The notes beneath the pieces are model-generated. The model saw nothing but the letters and a program-made list of their open reading frames with translations, was not told the DNA's origin and did not search any database. Of a stretch of 31,648 nt of DNA, positions 1 to 8,517 are shown one piece after another. Source of the DNA: Fimadaptatus sp948467645 (GTDB lineage Bacteria; Bacillota; Clostridia; Christensenellales; Aristaeellaceae); assembly GCA_948467645.1 (NCBI GenBank), contig CAOKFD010000031.1:1-31648 (forward strand), given 5' to 3'. A program made the position numbers and the translations under genes. The stretch's first letter is position 1; the number at the start of each line of letters is the position of its first letter.

Positions 1-3
1 GGC

Positions 4-104
4 CAGTTTTCGCGCCCGCCATACTTTACGGCGGGCGTGAACCTCACCGCCGAGCCTGCATCTGAGCCGCCGAGGGGTGGCGAACATGGCGCGGGGGAAA
101 ACTG
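4..104. repeat. Inverted-repeat element with internal GC hairpin
   Basis: CAGTTTTC at 4-11 is matched by its reverse complement GAAAACTG at 97-104. Inside lies a strong hairpin, CGCCCGCC around 13-20 pairing with GGCGGGCG around 30-37. No open reading frame is convincing here. The same CGCCCGC/GCGGGCG hairpin motif recurs in the tandem repeats at the other end of the window. It may be a structured intergenic repeat or the end of a feature lying outside the window; its function is unknown. Confidence 0.4.
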
Positions 105-180
105 CCTAAACAAGAAAACTTCATTCGCGGAATCCCGAAGCTAAGTAAGATTATAGTATGCGTGGGCCACAAACGCAGGC

Positions 181-220
181 AAAAGAAAACGCCGCTGACT
201 CTTAGAGCGAATCAGCGGCG
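181..220 (-). terminator. Intrinsic terminator downstream of the SIS gene
   Basis: On the minus strand a 9-bp stem (CGCCGCTGA, 212-220 with 190-198) closes a 13-nt loop and is followed by TTTTCTTTT (189-181). This is a standard rho-independent terminator. It lies about 150 bp past the stop of the minus-strand SIS gene and most simply ends that transcript. Confidence 0.75.
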
Positions 221-314
221 AAAGAAGGCAAACGCATCTTCCTATATATAATTCTCCTAAAACGACCGAATTAAGCAAATATTGCGGGAGAACAGCCAAT
301 CGGCTTTTCTTTGG

Positions 315-342
315 TTCTTTCTTTTCTCCTGAAAAGAAAGAA
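315..342. other. Perfect polypurine/polypyrimidine hairpin
   Basis: TTCTTTCTTTTC (315-326) and GAAAAGAAAGAA (331-342) form a perfect 12-bp stem around a 4-nt loop. One arm is all pyrimidine and the other all purine. It lies in the 3' untranslated region of the minus-strand SIS gene. Its role is unknown; a transcript-end structure or a dispersed repeat are both possible. Confidence 0.5.
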
Positions 343-367
343 CACGTACCCCCATCGTCCCCAATCG

Positions 368-931
368 TCACTCCTCAAAGAACTCCGCTTCGACCCTCAT
401 GCAAAGTTCGTGGTAAAGCTTTATGTGTTCTTCCTGAACGCGGTAGGTTTCGGTTTCGGTGGATTCGATTAGGATGTCGCTCAGGGCGCGGAGTTTGCCG
501 CCGCCTTTGCCCGTCAGACCCACGCAGGTTACGCCTTTCAGTTTGGCAGCGCGCATCGCAAGTTCTACGTTTTTGGCGTTGCCCGAGGTTGAAATGCCGA
601 TCAGCATGTCGCCCGGATTGCCGTAGGCCAGAACCTGCTGGGCGTAGATGTATTCGCCGCCCAGGTCGTTTACTATCGCGGAGATTACCGCGCCCTGCGC
701 CGTCAGGTCAAGCGCCGGTAAGCCCATTTGTAGATTGTTCTTGCCTAAAAGCGCGTTCCATTCGGGCGGGAGCGGACGCTTTTTTAGAAAGCCCTTCACC
801 AGCTCGCCTACTATGTGCGCGCTGTCCGATGAACTGCCGCCGTTGCCGCACACCATTAGCTTGCCGCCGCTTTTGAAACATTCGATTAGCTTGAGTACGG
901 CCATGTCAAGCTGAGCATTTACCATCTTCAT
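368..931 (-). CDS. gmhA: Phosphoheptose isomerase-like SIS-domain protein
   Basis: This 187-residue sugar isomerase (SIS) domain protein most resembles GmhA, which converts sedoheptulose 7-phosphate to D-glycero-manno-heptose 7-phosphate in the cytoplasm for surface heptose synthesis. The phosphosugar loop CGNGGSSSDSAH spans residues 28-39 and a second loop, STSG, lies at 114-117. The residues that bind zinc or catalyse in GmhA appear conserved: H39, E43, Q166 and H174 in QEEHIKLYH. The N-terminus is about 20 residues shorter than E. coli GmhA, and residues 50-75 look like an insertion. The ATG at 931 is chosen because AGGAGG lies 12 nt upstream. No heptose kinase or transferase genes are in view, so the substrate is not certain. 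It lies directly downstream of an acetyltransferase remnant. Confidence 0.8.
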   Translation of the reverse strand: MKMVNAQLDMAVLKLIECFKSGGKLMVCGNGGSSSDSAHIVGELVKGFLKKRPLPPEWNALLGKNNLQMGLPALDLTAQGAVISAIVNDLGGEYIYAQQVLAYGNPGDMLIGISTSGNAKNVELAMRAAKLKGVTCVGLTGKGGGKLRALSDILIESTETETYRVQEEHIKLYHELCMRVEAEFFEE

Positions 932-938
932 TTATAAA

Positions 939-1265
939 TTAGCCCTCCTGATTGCACATCAGTATTTTCAGTTCCTCGGCCTCAATCTTGCAGTCGTGAC
1001 AGTAGTATTCGTAGTCGCGCTCGCTGATCTCGCGCATTACGCGGCACGGATTGCCTGCCGCAATCGAGTTCGCGGGAATGTCGTACGTGACTACACTGCC
1101 CGCGCCTATCCATACGTGACTGCCGATGTGTATCGGCATGTTGAACTGATAGGCCAGATCGCGCAGAGCCGACGCAACCGGATGCCCCGCAACCGCCAAA
1201 GTGACGTTCGGCCCAAACATATAGTTGCGTAAGGATATTATCGGCGACGAAAATGGCTTTGTCAA
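939..1265 (-). pseudogene. Maltose/galactoside O-acetyltransferase remnant
   Basis: The reading frame encodes the C-terminal part of a left-handed beta-helix (hexapeptide-repeat) acetyltransferase of the Maa/LacA type. It carries the motifs FGPNVTLAVAGHP, IHIGSHVWIG, AGSVVTYDIP and AAGNPCRVMREI. Two things mark it as broken. The whole N-terminal domain is absent: upstream frames show no homologous sequence, and the only start is a TTG without a ribosome binding site. In addition, the stretch normally found between the HVWIG and AGSVV motifs (about 17 residues, one helix coil) is missing without a frame change. It ends 8 bp before the SIS gene, whose ribosome binding site overlaps its last codons. 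Confidence 0.7.
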
Positions 1266-1583
1266 GCGCCGTTTTGTGCGCGATGTGCGAGAGGAGCCAT
1301 ATAATGTGCCTTAAAACAGTTTTTTCCCGCATAATGCGATTGAATATAGCGGAATATTGCAAAATTTCGTGCAAATCGACCGATGGTAAAAGGATTTTTG
1401 GCCCGTCGCGTGGTATATATCTTATAGCGCATGAATGTACGCCGATTGTATGGCGTCAGATGCGCGTAAATATTTATTCCGCATTAAATCTCGCGGAGGT
1501 ATGCAGGAAAAAGGCACAAAATGTTGAAACATAAGCGGGTAGTCTCAAACCTACCGCTTGTATAGGAACCTTCAGGAGACAAC
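1266..1583. other. Intergenic region upstream of dnaG
   Basis: About 320 bp separate the decayed acetyltransferase from dnaG. It is more AT-rich than its surroundings. No gene is convincing: a 93-codon plus-strand frame at 1253-1534 has no ribosome binding site and resembles nothing known to me. A near-perfect hairpin (AAGCGGGTAG at 1533-1542, CTACCGCTT at 1551-1559, one bulged base) stands just before the dnaG ribosome binding site and could affect its leader. No clear sigma-A promoter was found. Confidence 0.4.
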
Positions 1584-3343
1584 ATGGCAAACGGCATGAG
1601 CAGCGATTGGATCGATCGACTGCGCGATAGCGTTGACATCGTGGACGTGGTGGGCGATTATGTGTCCCTCAGACCTAAGGGCCATCGCCATTGGGCTTGC
1701 TGTCCCTTCCATAATGAAAAAACGCCCTCGTTCGAGGTCGATTCCCGGTCGCAGATGTTTTACTGCTTCGGCTGCCATAAGGGCGGCAACGTGTTCAATT
1801 TCGTAATGGAAATGGAACACATGGAATTTATGGACGCGGCACGGCTGCTCGCCGACCGCGTGAATTTCGAAATACCCGAAATGGCCTCGCGCGATGAACC
1901 CGGTATAACCGCGCAGCAGCGCCAAAGGGTGTACGACTGTAACCGCGCCGCGGCACTGTACTATCATACGCTGCTGTACCGCGACGAAGGCTCGCAGGCC
2001 CTCGCTTATCTGCATAAGCGCGGGCTGGACGACCAGACTATACGCAGATTCGGCCTGGGCGCAACCCCGCTTCAGGGCGACGCGGCGGTCAATGAACTGA
2101 TGAAGCAGGGCTTTACCGCCGATGAAATACACATGGCCGGACTGAGCGGCGAACGCGACGGCCGCATCTACGACCAGTTCCGAAGCCGCGTGATGTTCCC
2201 CATAATCAACCCGCAGGGCCGCGTAATGGGCTTCGGCGGCAGGGTCATGGGCGACGCACAGCCTAAATACCTGAACACATCCGATACCATAGTGTTCAAT
2301 AAAAGGCGCGAGCTGTTCGGGCTGAACATCGTGAAAAAACAGGGCAAGTGCGAACGACTGATATTGGTCGAAGGCTACATGGACGTGGCCGCGCTGGTGC
2401 AAAAGGGCGTTACCGGCGTGGTGGCTACGCTCGGCACCGCGCTTACGCCGGAACAGGTGTCGCTGATTAAGCGGTATGTGCCGCAGGTGTGCGTCGCGTA
2501 TGACGGCGATGGCGCGGGTCAAAAGGCCATCGCAAGGGCGCTTGACATGTTTGCGGAACAGGACTTGCCCGCAAGGGTCATGAAGTTCCCCGGTGGCCGC
2601 GACCCCGACGAGTTCATTCGCGAATTCGGCAGGGAAGCGTTCGATAAACTGGATACGCTGTCGCCTACCGCGTGGCAACTCCAAAGGCTGGAGGAGTCGC
2701 TCGACCTGAGTACTCAGGATGGCCGTACTCAATATGCGATAGAAGCCGCAAAGTATATCGCGCGGCTTAAAAACCCGGTAGAGCGCGAAAGCTTCCTGCC
2801 CGACCTGATGGTCAAGACCGGGTTTTCAAAAGAATCGCTTATCGATCAGATGGGCGTAGTGCCCGCGCAGGACGCTCCCGTCCGCAAAAGAGAACGCTCG
2901 GTGTCGCCCGAACGCGCGCGCGATTTCGAGCCGGAATACATAAAGGCCGAAAAATTGCTGATAATGCTGTACGCGCAGGGACTTTGCCCCGCAAGCGCGC
3001 TCAGCATGGACGACTTTTCAGACGAACTTAACCGCGAGATAGCCGGGATGCTTTTGAGCGGTAAGAAACCCTCAGCGATAATGGACGCGCTGGACGAAGA
3101 CAAGCGCGGCCGCGCCGCGGGCATATTGCAACAGACGGCGCCGCTCAGCCAGGATACGGCCGGGCAGATGGTCGCCGATTGCGTGGAGAAAATCCGCGTA
3201 AGAAAGCTGGACGAACAGATAGACGGGATCAAATCGCGCCTTGCCCAGGAACAGGGCGAGACGAAAAGCGAGCTGCTGAAGCATTTGATGAAGCTGACGA
3301 GCGAAAAGACGATGATCAGGTCTGGCCGAAAGGAGTGGACTGA

Positions 3344-3347
<4 letters not shown>
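1584..3347 (+). CDS. dnaG: DNA primase DnaG
   Basis: DnaG makes the RNA primers for lagging-strand DNA synthesis and works with the replicative helicase. The 587-residue protein is close to the usual size (B. subtilis about 600). The N-terminal zinc-binding domain shows C40, H43, C61 and C64 (CCPFH, FYCFGC). The TOPRIM catalytic core shows E263 in LILVEGYMD and the acidic pair D307/D309 in AYDGDGAG, followed by RDPDEF. The C-terminal 150 residues are the poorly conserved helicase-interaction region. The start ATG has AGGAG 5 nt upstream. The stop codon overlaps the TTG start of rpoD by 3 nt, so the two are translationally coupled, as in the classical macromolecular-synthesis operon. Confidence 0.97.
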
Positions 3348-4477
<1,130 letters not shown>

Positions 4478-4516
4478 TTGAACAGGCAATAAGTCAAACG
4501 TAATGTGAGACGGCGT

Positions 4517-4550
4517 GAGCCGCCGCGCTGTAATTTGTGCGCGGCGGCTC
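4517..4550 (+). terminator. GC-rich hairpin after rpoD
   Basis: A perfect 12-bp stem (GAGCCGCCGCGC at 4517-4528, GCGCGGCGGCTC at 4539-4550) encloses a 10-nt loop, 40 bp after the rpoD stop. There is no T-run after it, so it may be an attenuator, an RNA-stability element or a weak terminator. It separates the dnaG-rpoD core from the dehydrogenase gene. Confidence 0.5.
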
Positions 4551-4583
4551 AAATCGTAAACGCGAAAGCGAGGCGGGCTTACT

Positions 4584-5354
4584 ATGAATATAGCCATAGT
4601 CACCGGCGCGTCTAGCGGACTGGGCGGCTGCTTTGTGCATTTGCTGAACGAGCAGGAGAAGCTGGACGAAATATGGGTTATCGCAAGGCGGGAGCAGCGC
4701 CTTAACGCCTTAAAATCGCAGGTCAAAACGCCGCTGCGCGTACTGCCGCTCGACCTTAGCGACAAGGCGGCTGTACGCAGTCTGGGCGAACTGTTGTCCC
4801 GTGAGAATCCATCCGTGCGCGTGCTGATAAACGCGGCGGGCTTTGGCAAGATAGGCCGATGGGACGATATATCGCTGGACGACACGGAGAGCATGATTGA
4901 CCTTAACTGCCGCGCGGCGGTCGCGGTCACGCGCGTGACATTGCCGTTTATGAGCGAGGGCGCGCGCATAATGCAGATATGCTCCACGGCGGCGTTTCAG
5001 CCGTTTCCGTACCTTGGCATATACGCGGCCAGCAAGGCATTTTTGTATCGCTACACGCGCGCACTGCGCATAGAACTTATGCCGCGCCGCATAAAGGTGA
5101 CGGCGGTATGCCCCTACTGGATAAAGGACACCGAGTTCATAGCCGTGGCGCGCCGCACGCAGGATAGCTCCTATATAAAGCATTTCCCCTTGGCCTCGCG
5201 CGAAAAGCGGGTGGCGAGGTGGGCGATGGCCGATTCGCGTTTGGGTCTGCCGGTGTCCACGCCCGGCCCGGTGTGCCTGATTCACCGCATAATCGCAAAG
5301 ATTGTGCCCTCTGAAATCATGATGGGACTGTGGGAACTCATCCGCAGAATTTAG
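4584..5354 (+). CDS. Short-chain dehydrogenase/reductase (SDR)
   Basis: This 256-residue classical SDR is an NAD(P)-dependent oxidoreductase with a Rossmann fold. The cofactor loop TGASSGLG occupies residues 7-14 and NAAG 83-86. The catalytic tetrad is visible as N108, S134, Y147 and K151 (IYAASKAF). The substrate cannot be told from sequence; the hydrophobic C-terminal tail resembles short membrane-associated SDRs of Clostridia. The ribosome binding site is weak. Only 32 bp separate it from the acetyltransferase gene downstream, so they are probably co-transcribed. It lies between rpoD and trmK, an unusual place for such a gene. Confidence 0.85.
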   Translation: MNIAIVTGASSGLGGCFVHLLNEQEKLDEIWVIARREQRLNALKSQVKTPLRVLPLDLSDKAAVRSLGELLSRENPSVRVLINAAGFGKIGRWDDISLDDTESMIDLNCRAAVAVTRVTLPFMSEGARIMQICSTAAFQPFPYLGIYAASKAFLYRYTRALRIELMPRRIKVTAVCPYWIKDTEFIAVARRTQDSSYIKHFPLASREKRVARWAMADSRLGLPVSTPGPVCLIHRIIAKIVPSEIMMGLWELIRRI

Positions 5355-5386
5355 TTTTAGGCAGGCGGAAAAAGGAGAATACGCAA

Positions 5387-6133
5387 ATGACTGAAACGGC
5401 AAAAAAAGTAGCGGACGACGCGCGCAGACTGGGCGTTAAGGCGGGCGACGTGCTGCTGGTGCATTCGTCGTTCAAGTCGCTGGGCGCGCCCGAAGCGTCC
5501 CCGGCTGATTTGATAGACGGACTTATTAAGGCATTGGACGGCGGAACGCTGGTAATGCCCGCGCTCAGCTATATGCACTGCAACCCCGGCCAGCGCGTGT
5601 TTAACGCGCGCACGACGCCCTCCAACGTGGGCGCCATACCCGAATACTTCCGCACGCATTATCCGGTGCTGCGTTCTCTGTGCCCCACGCATTCGTGCGT
5701 CGCGCTGGGTGCGAGCGCGCATGAGATAACCGCTGGGCAGGAGGTTGACTCAACGCCCTGCGGCGCGCACTCGCCGTTCAGGCGCGTGATGGAGCTGGGC
5801 GGGCGCGTGCTGTTCGTGGGCTGCGGCGCAAATTGCAATACGTCCATGCACGCTGTGGAGGAGCTGGTGCGCCCCGATTACCTGTTCGGCGATACTTATG
5901 AGTATTCGCTCAGGCGCGCGGACGGCTCGACGGTCAGCATGAACTGCGCCGCGCATAACTTCAAGGGCTATGCGCAGAAGTACAGCCGCCTGACCGAACT
6001 TATGCCTGAAAATGCGATATACCGCGGCAGGATACTCGCCGCCGACTGCATAATGATGGACGCGCCGACCATGTGGTGCGTGGCTGAAGAATACTATCGC
6101 AAAGACCAGCATTATTTTGTGGATAAGGTCTAA
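5387..6133 (+). CDS. AAC(3)-family N-acetyltransferase
   Basis: The 248-residue protein belongs to the Antibiotic_NAT (AAC(3)/YokD) family. These enzymes transfer acetyl groups from acetyl-CoA to an amine; some modify the 3-amino group of aminoglycosides, while others have unknown native substrates. Family motifs are VHSSFKSLG (residues 25-33), the CPTHSCVALG block (99-108) and FVGCGANCNTSMHAVEE (143-159). The ATG at 5387 is preferred over an in-frame ATG at 5330, because the earlier one lies inside the dehydrogenase gene while 5387 has AAGGAG 9 nt upstream. Nothing around it suggests a resistance cassette: there is no transposase and its base composition matches its neighbours. A housekeeping acetyltransferase is as likely as a resistance enzyme. 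Confidence 0.85.
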   Translation: MTETAKKVADDARRLGVKAGDVLLVHSSFKSLGAPEASPADLIDGLIKALDGGTLVMPALSYMHCNPGQRVFNARTTPSNVGAIPEYFRTHYPVLRSLCPTHSCVALGASAHEITAGQEVDSTPCGAHSPFRRVMELGGRVLFVGCGANCNTSMHAVEELVRPDYLFGDTYEYSLRRADGSTVSMNCAAHNFKGYAQKYSRLTELMPENAIYRGRILAADCIMMDAPTMWCVAEEYYRKDQHYFVDKV

Positions 6134-6201
6134 AGTGCGGTTAAGGCAGTAAGTCTGACTTGCCGCATTAACACAGTACTCAATTTAAGGAGGATGGATC
6201 C

Positions 6202-6885
6202 GTGCGTGAAATAACGCTGGACGCGCGCCTTGCCCGCGCATTTGAAATGGTGCCCGAGTGCCGCGTGTGCGCGGACATCGGGGCAGATCACGGCTTTCTG
6301 TCGGCGCAGCTTTTGATGAGCGGCCGCGTGCAGCGTATGCACATATGCGACATCAGTGCGCCGTCGCTGGACAAGGCGCGGCGGCTGTTCGCGGGCGACG
6401 CGCTGGAAAGCCGCGCCGTGTTCGGCGTGGGCGACGGGCTTGCGCCGGTCGACGAGCCGCTGGATGCGTGCGTAATATCCGGCATGGGCGGCGAAACCAT
6501 GATCGGCATAATGCGGCGCGGCATGGACGTGATTAAGCACGCCACGCTGATTTTACAGCCCAACGTCGACCCCGACGAGGTGCGCGAATTTTTGTACGAC
6601 AACGGCTTTTGCGTGATCGACGAGGATCTGATATTCGACGGCAAGTGGTGGTACTTCATCATTAAGGCAGAACCGAATGTCAAAGCGGAGCGCCCGGATG
6701 ATGATGCGCTGATGGTCGGCCCGGTGCTTATCAAAAACCGCCACCCGCTCCTGCCCGAGTACGCCAAGCGGCAGGTGCGCATACTCACCAAGGCGCTTGC
6801 ACCCATGGACGAAAGCCTTGCGCGCGCCGCCGAACTCAGGCACAAGCGTGCCGTATGGGAGGAGATCGCAAATTGGCAACAGTAA
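6202..6885 (+). CDS. trmK: tRNA (adenine(22)-N(1))-methyltransferase TrmK
   Basis: TrmK methylates N1 of adenine 22 in tRNA using S-adenosylmethionine. The 227-residue protein has the Rossmann SAM site ADIGADHGF (residues 24-32), the family signature SGMGGETM (93-100), and ILQPN in the active-site region. The start is GTG at 6202 with AAGGAGG 8 nt upstream. It overlaps the following NIF3-family gene by 13 nt; trmK-nif3 coupling downstream of rpoD is conserved in many Firmicutes (yqfN-yqfO in Bacillus), which supports the call. Confidence 0.93.
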   Translation: MREITLDARLARAFEMVPECRVCADIGADHGFLSAQLLMSGRVQRMHICDISAPSLDKARRLFAGDALESRAVFGVGDGLAPVDEPLDACVISGMGGETMIGIMRRGMDVIKHATLILQPNVDPDEVREFLYDNGFCVIDEDLIFDGKWWYFIIKAEPNVKAERPDDDALMVGPVLIKNRHPLLPEYAKRQVRILTKALAPMDESLARAAELRHKRAVWEEIANWQQ

Positions 6886-7628
6886 GCGACATACTTAATA
6901 TAATGAACGAGATCGCCCCGCCCGCGCTGGCCGAGGAGTGGGACAATCCCGGATTGCTGGTGGGCCGCGCCGACGGCGAGGTCAGCAGCGTACTGCTGTG
7001 CGTGGACGCGACCGCCGAAGTTGTGGACGAGGCCCGGCAATTGGGCGCGCAATTAATAATATCGCACCATCCGCTTATGTTCCGCGCGATAAAACATGTG
7101 CGCGACGACGAGCCGGAGGGGCACGTCATATGCGAGCTGATACGCTCCGGGATAAGCCTTATCGCGGCGCACACCAATCTGGACGCGGCGGCGGGCGGCG
7201 TGAACGACGCGCTGGCTCACGCGTTGGGACTGAAGAACGTGGAAGCGCCCGAACCTTTCCTGCGCGCGGGCGATATTTGCGGCACATTGCTTGAAATATC
7301 GCATATGGTGCGCGCAAGGCTGGACACGCGTGCGCTTACTTACGGCCCGGACGATATGCTTATCGACCGCGCGGCACTGTGCTCGGGCGCGGGCGGCAGC
7401 GAGGTAATGGCCGCGTACCAGAGCGGCGCGCAGCTTTTCATAACCGGCGAAATGAAGCACAACGAGCTTATACTCGCGCGCCAACTGGGTTTGGGCGTAA
7501 TCTGCGCGGGACATTTCGAGACTGAAAGGGTTGTGTTATCTCCCCTTGCAGAAGGTTTACAAACTCGCTTTTCTGCGTTACAATATAAATCGAACGTTTT
7601 TATCAGCCGGACGAATCCGCTTGCGTGA
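6873..7628 (+). CDS. NIF3/YqfO-family metal-binding protein
   Basis: This is a Nif3-like dinuclear metal protein, annotated in databases as GTP cyclohydrolase 1 type 2 homologue; its physiological role is unsettled. Metal ligands are visible in SHHP (H65, H66), HTNLD (D104) and the C-terminal GHFETER. At 251 residues it is the short form, lacking the PII-like insert that makes Bacillus YqfO about 370 residues. The start is taken as TTG at 6873, because GGGAGGAG lies 8 nt upstream; an in-frame ATG at 6855 lies before that site. It overlaps trmK by 13 nt. Confidence 0.9.
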   Translation: MATVSDILNIMNEIAPPALAEEWDNPGLLVGRADGEVSSVLLCVDATAEVVDEARQLGAQLIISHHPLMFRAIKHVRDDEPEGHVICELIRSGISLIAAHTNLDAAAGGVNDALAHALGLKNVEAPEPFLRAGDICGTLLEISHMVRARLDTRALTYGPDDMLIDRAALCSGAGGSEVMAAYQSGAQLFITGEMKHNELILARQLGLGVICAGHFETERVVLSPLAEGLQTRFSALQYKSNVFISRTNPLA

Positions 7629-7646
7629 TTTGCCCCGCTGTTTTCA

Positions 7647-7670
7647 GCGCGCCGGTTTTACACGGCGCGC
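7647..7670 (+). other. GC hairpin between NIF3 and zinc-ribbon genes
   Basis: GCGCGCCG (7647-7654) pairs with CGGCGCGC (7663-7670) around an 8-nt loop, in the 66-bp gap before the next gene. No T-run follows, so it is more likely an mRNA stability or translation-spacing element than a terminator. Confidence 0.45.
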
Positions 7671-7694
7671 AGGGCTATATGGGAGGATGTAAAC

Positions 7695-8402
7695 GTGCAG
7701 TTAGATCTTTTGTGGAAGTATCAGCAGGCGGACGTGGAAGTAGACCGTTACGAAAACGAGATGAGGAACGATCCCGACCGTCAGAAGCTGCTCAAGCACC
7801 GCACTTTCCTGGTGGATCAGCAAAACACCATGAAGAAGCTGGAAAACGACGTCAGCATCATGGCCGATCGACTGGAGGCCGTGCGCGACGAGGCGCAGCG
7901 GCTGGAAAGCCAGCTTGCCGAGCAGAAGGCCCGCTTCGTGGATAACCCCACCGAGGACGTAGAGACCGTGCGCGAGGGATTAAAGCAGATTCAGCGCACC
8001 TGCGACCTGCTCTCCCGCTATGAGCAAGAGCTGCAGAAGCTGCGCAAGGACGCCGACGCGCGCGACCGCCAGCAGCGCGAAATCCGCGTGCGCGCCGCCA
8101 AGGTCAAGGCTGAGTTCGATCAGCTCAAGGGTCAGTATGACCAGAAATTCCAGCAGCAGAAGGCCAAGCTGGAGGAGATAAAGGCCGAAGCGGATAAGGA
8201 GGCAGTGGGCATCGATCCCAAGCTCATGCAGCGGTACAAGGACATACGCAAGCATTGCTTCCCGCCGATGGCGCTGCTGGACGGCGACCGCTGCGGCGGC
8301 TGCAACATGTCGCTGCCGTCGGTGGTTATGCGCGACATACGCTCGGGCGAAAAGCTGGTCGAGTGCGACAACTGCGGCCGCATAATATACGCTCAGGAAT
8401 GA
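7695..8402 (+). CDS. Coiled-coil C4-type zinc-ribbon protein
   Basis: The 235-residue protein is a COG1579-type protein: a long alpha-helical hairpin (residues about 10-175, rich in Glu, Lys, Gln and Arg heptads) followed by a C-terminal C4 zinc ribbon with CGGCN and CDNCG pairs. In other bacteria members are thought to bind nucleic acid or act as adaptors, but the role is not settled. GTG at 7695 is the start, with GGGAGG 8 nt upstream. Its position directly after trmK and nif3 is a conserved Firmicutes arrangement. It is the last gene before a bidirectional terminator. Confidence 0.88.
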   Translation: MQLDLLWKYQQADVEVDRYENEMRNDPDRQKLLKHRTFLVDQQNTMKKLENDVSIMADRLEAVRDEAQRLESQLAEQKARFVDNPTEDVETVREGLKQIQRTCDLLSRYEQELQKLRKDADARDRQQREIRVRAAKVKAEFDQLKGQYDQKFQQQKAKLEEIKAEADKEAVGIDPKLMQRYKDIRKHCFPPMALLDGDRCGGCNMSLPSVVMRDIRSGEKLVECDNCGRIIYAQE

Positions 8403-8414
8403 TCATAATGCCGC

Positions 8415-8440
8415 CATGCGCCCGGAGGACTGGGCGCATG
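8415..8440. other. Hairpin preceding the bidirectional terminator
   Basis: CATGCGCCC (8415-8423) and GGGCGCATG (8432-8440) form a perfect 9-bp stem with an 8-nt loop. It lies between the zinc-ribbon stop codon and the main terminator and may assist termination or protect the mRNA 3' end. Confidence 0.5.
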
Positions 8441-8450
8441 GACTTATAAC

Positions 8451-8507
8451 AAAAGGCGCTGAACCCGCCCCTCCACATGGAGCAGCGGGTTCAGCGTCTT
8501 TGTATTT
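8451..8507. terminator. Bidirectional terminator between convergent genes
   Basis: A perfect 12-bp stem (CGCTGAACCCGC at 8457-8468, GCGGGTTCAGCG at 8485-8496) is followed on the plus strand by TCTTTGTATTT. On the minus strand it is followed by a T-rich tract (complement of 8449-8456). It lies between the convergent zinc-ribbon and YkvI genes and can end both transcripts. Confidence 0.85.
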
Positions 8508-8517
8508 GCGGTTTGGC

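Noticed and set aside
141..371. Minus-strand 76-codon frame starting with GTG at the SIS stop codon
   Set aside because: There is no ribosome binding site at proper distance, the frame runs through the perfect hairpin and the terminator, and it resembles no protein I know.
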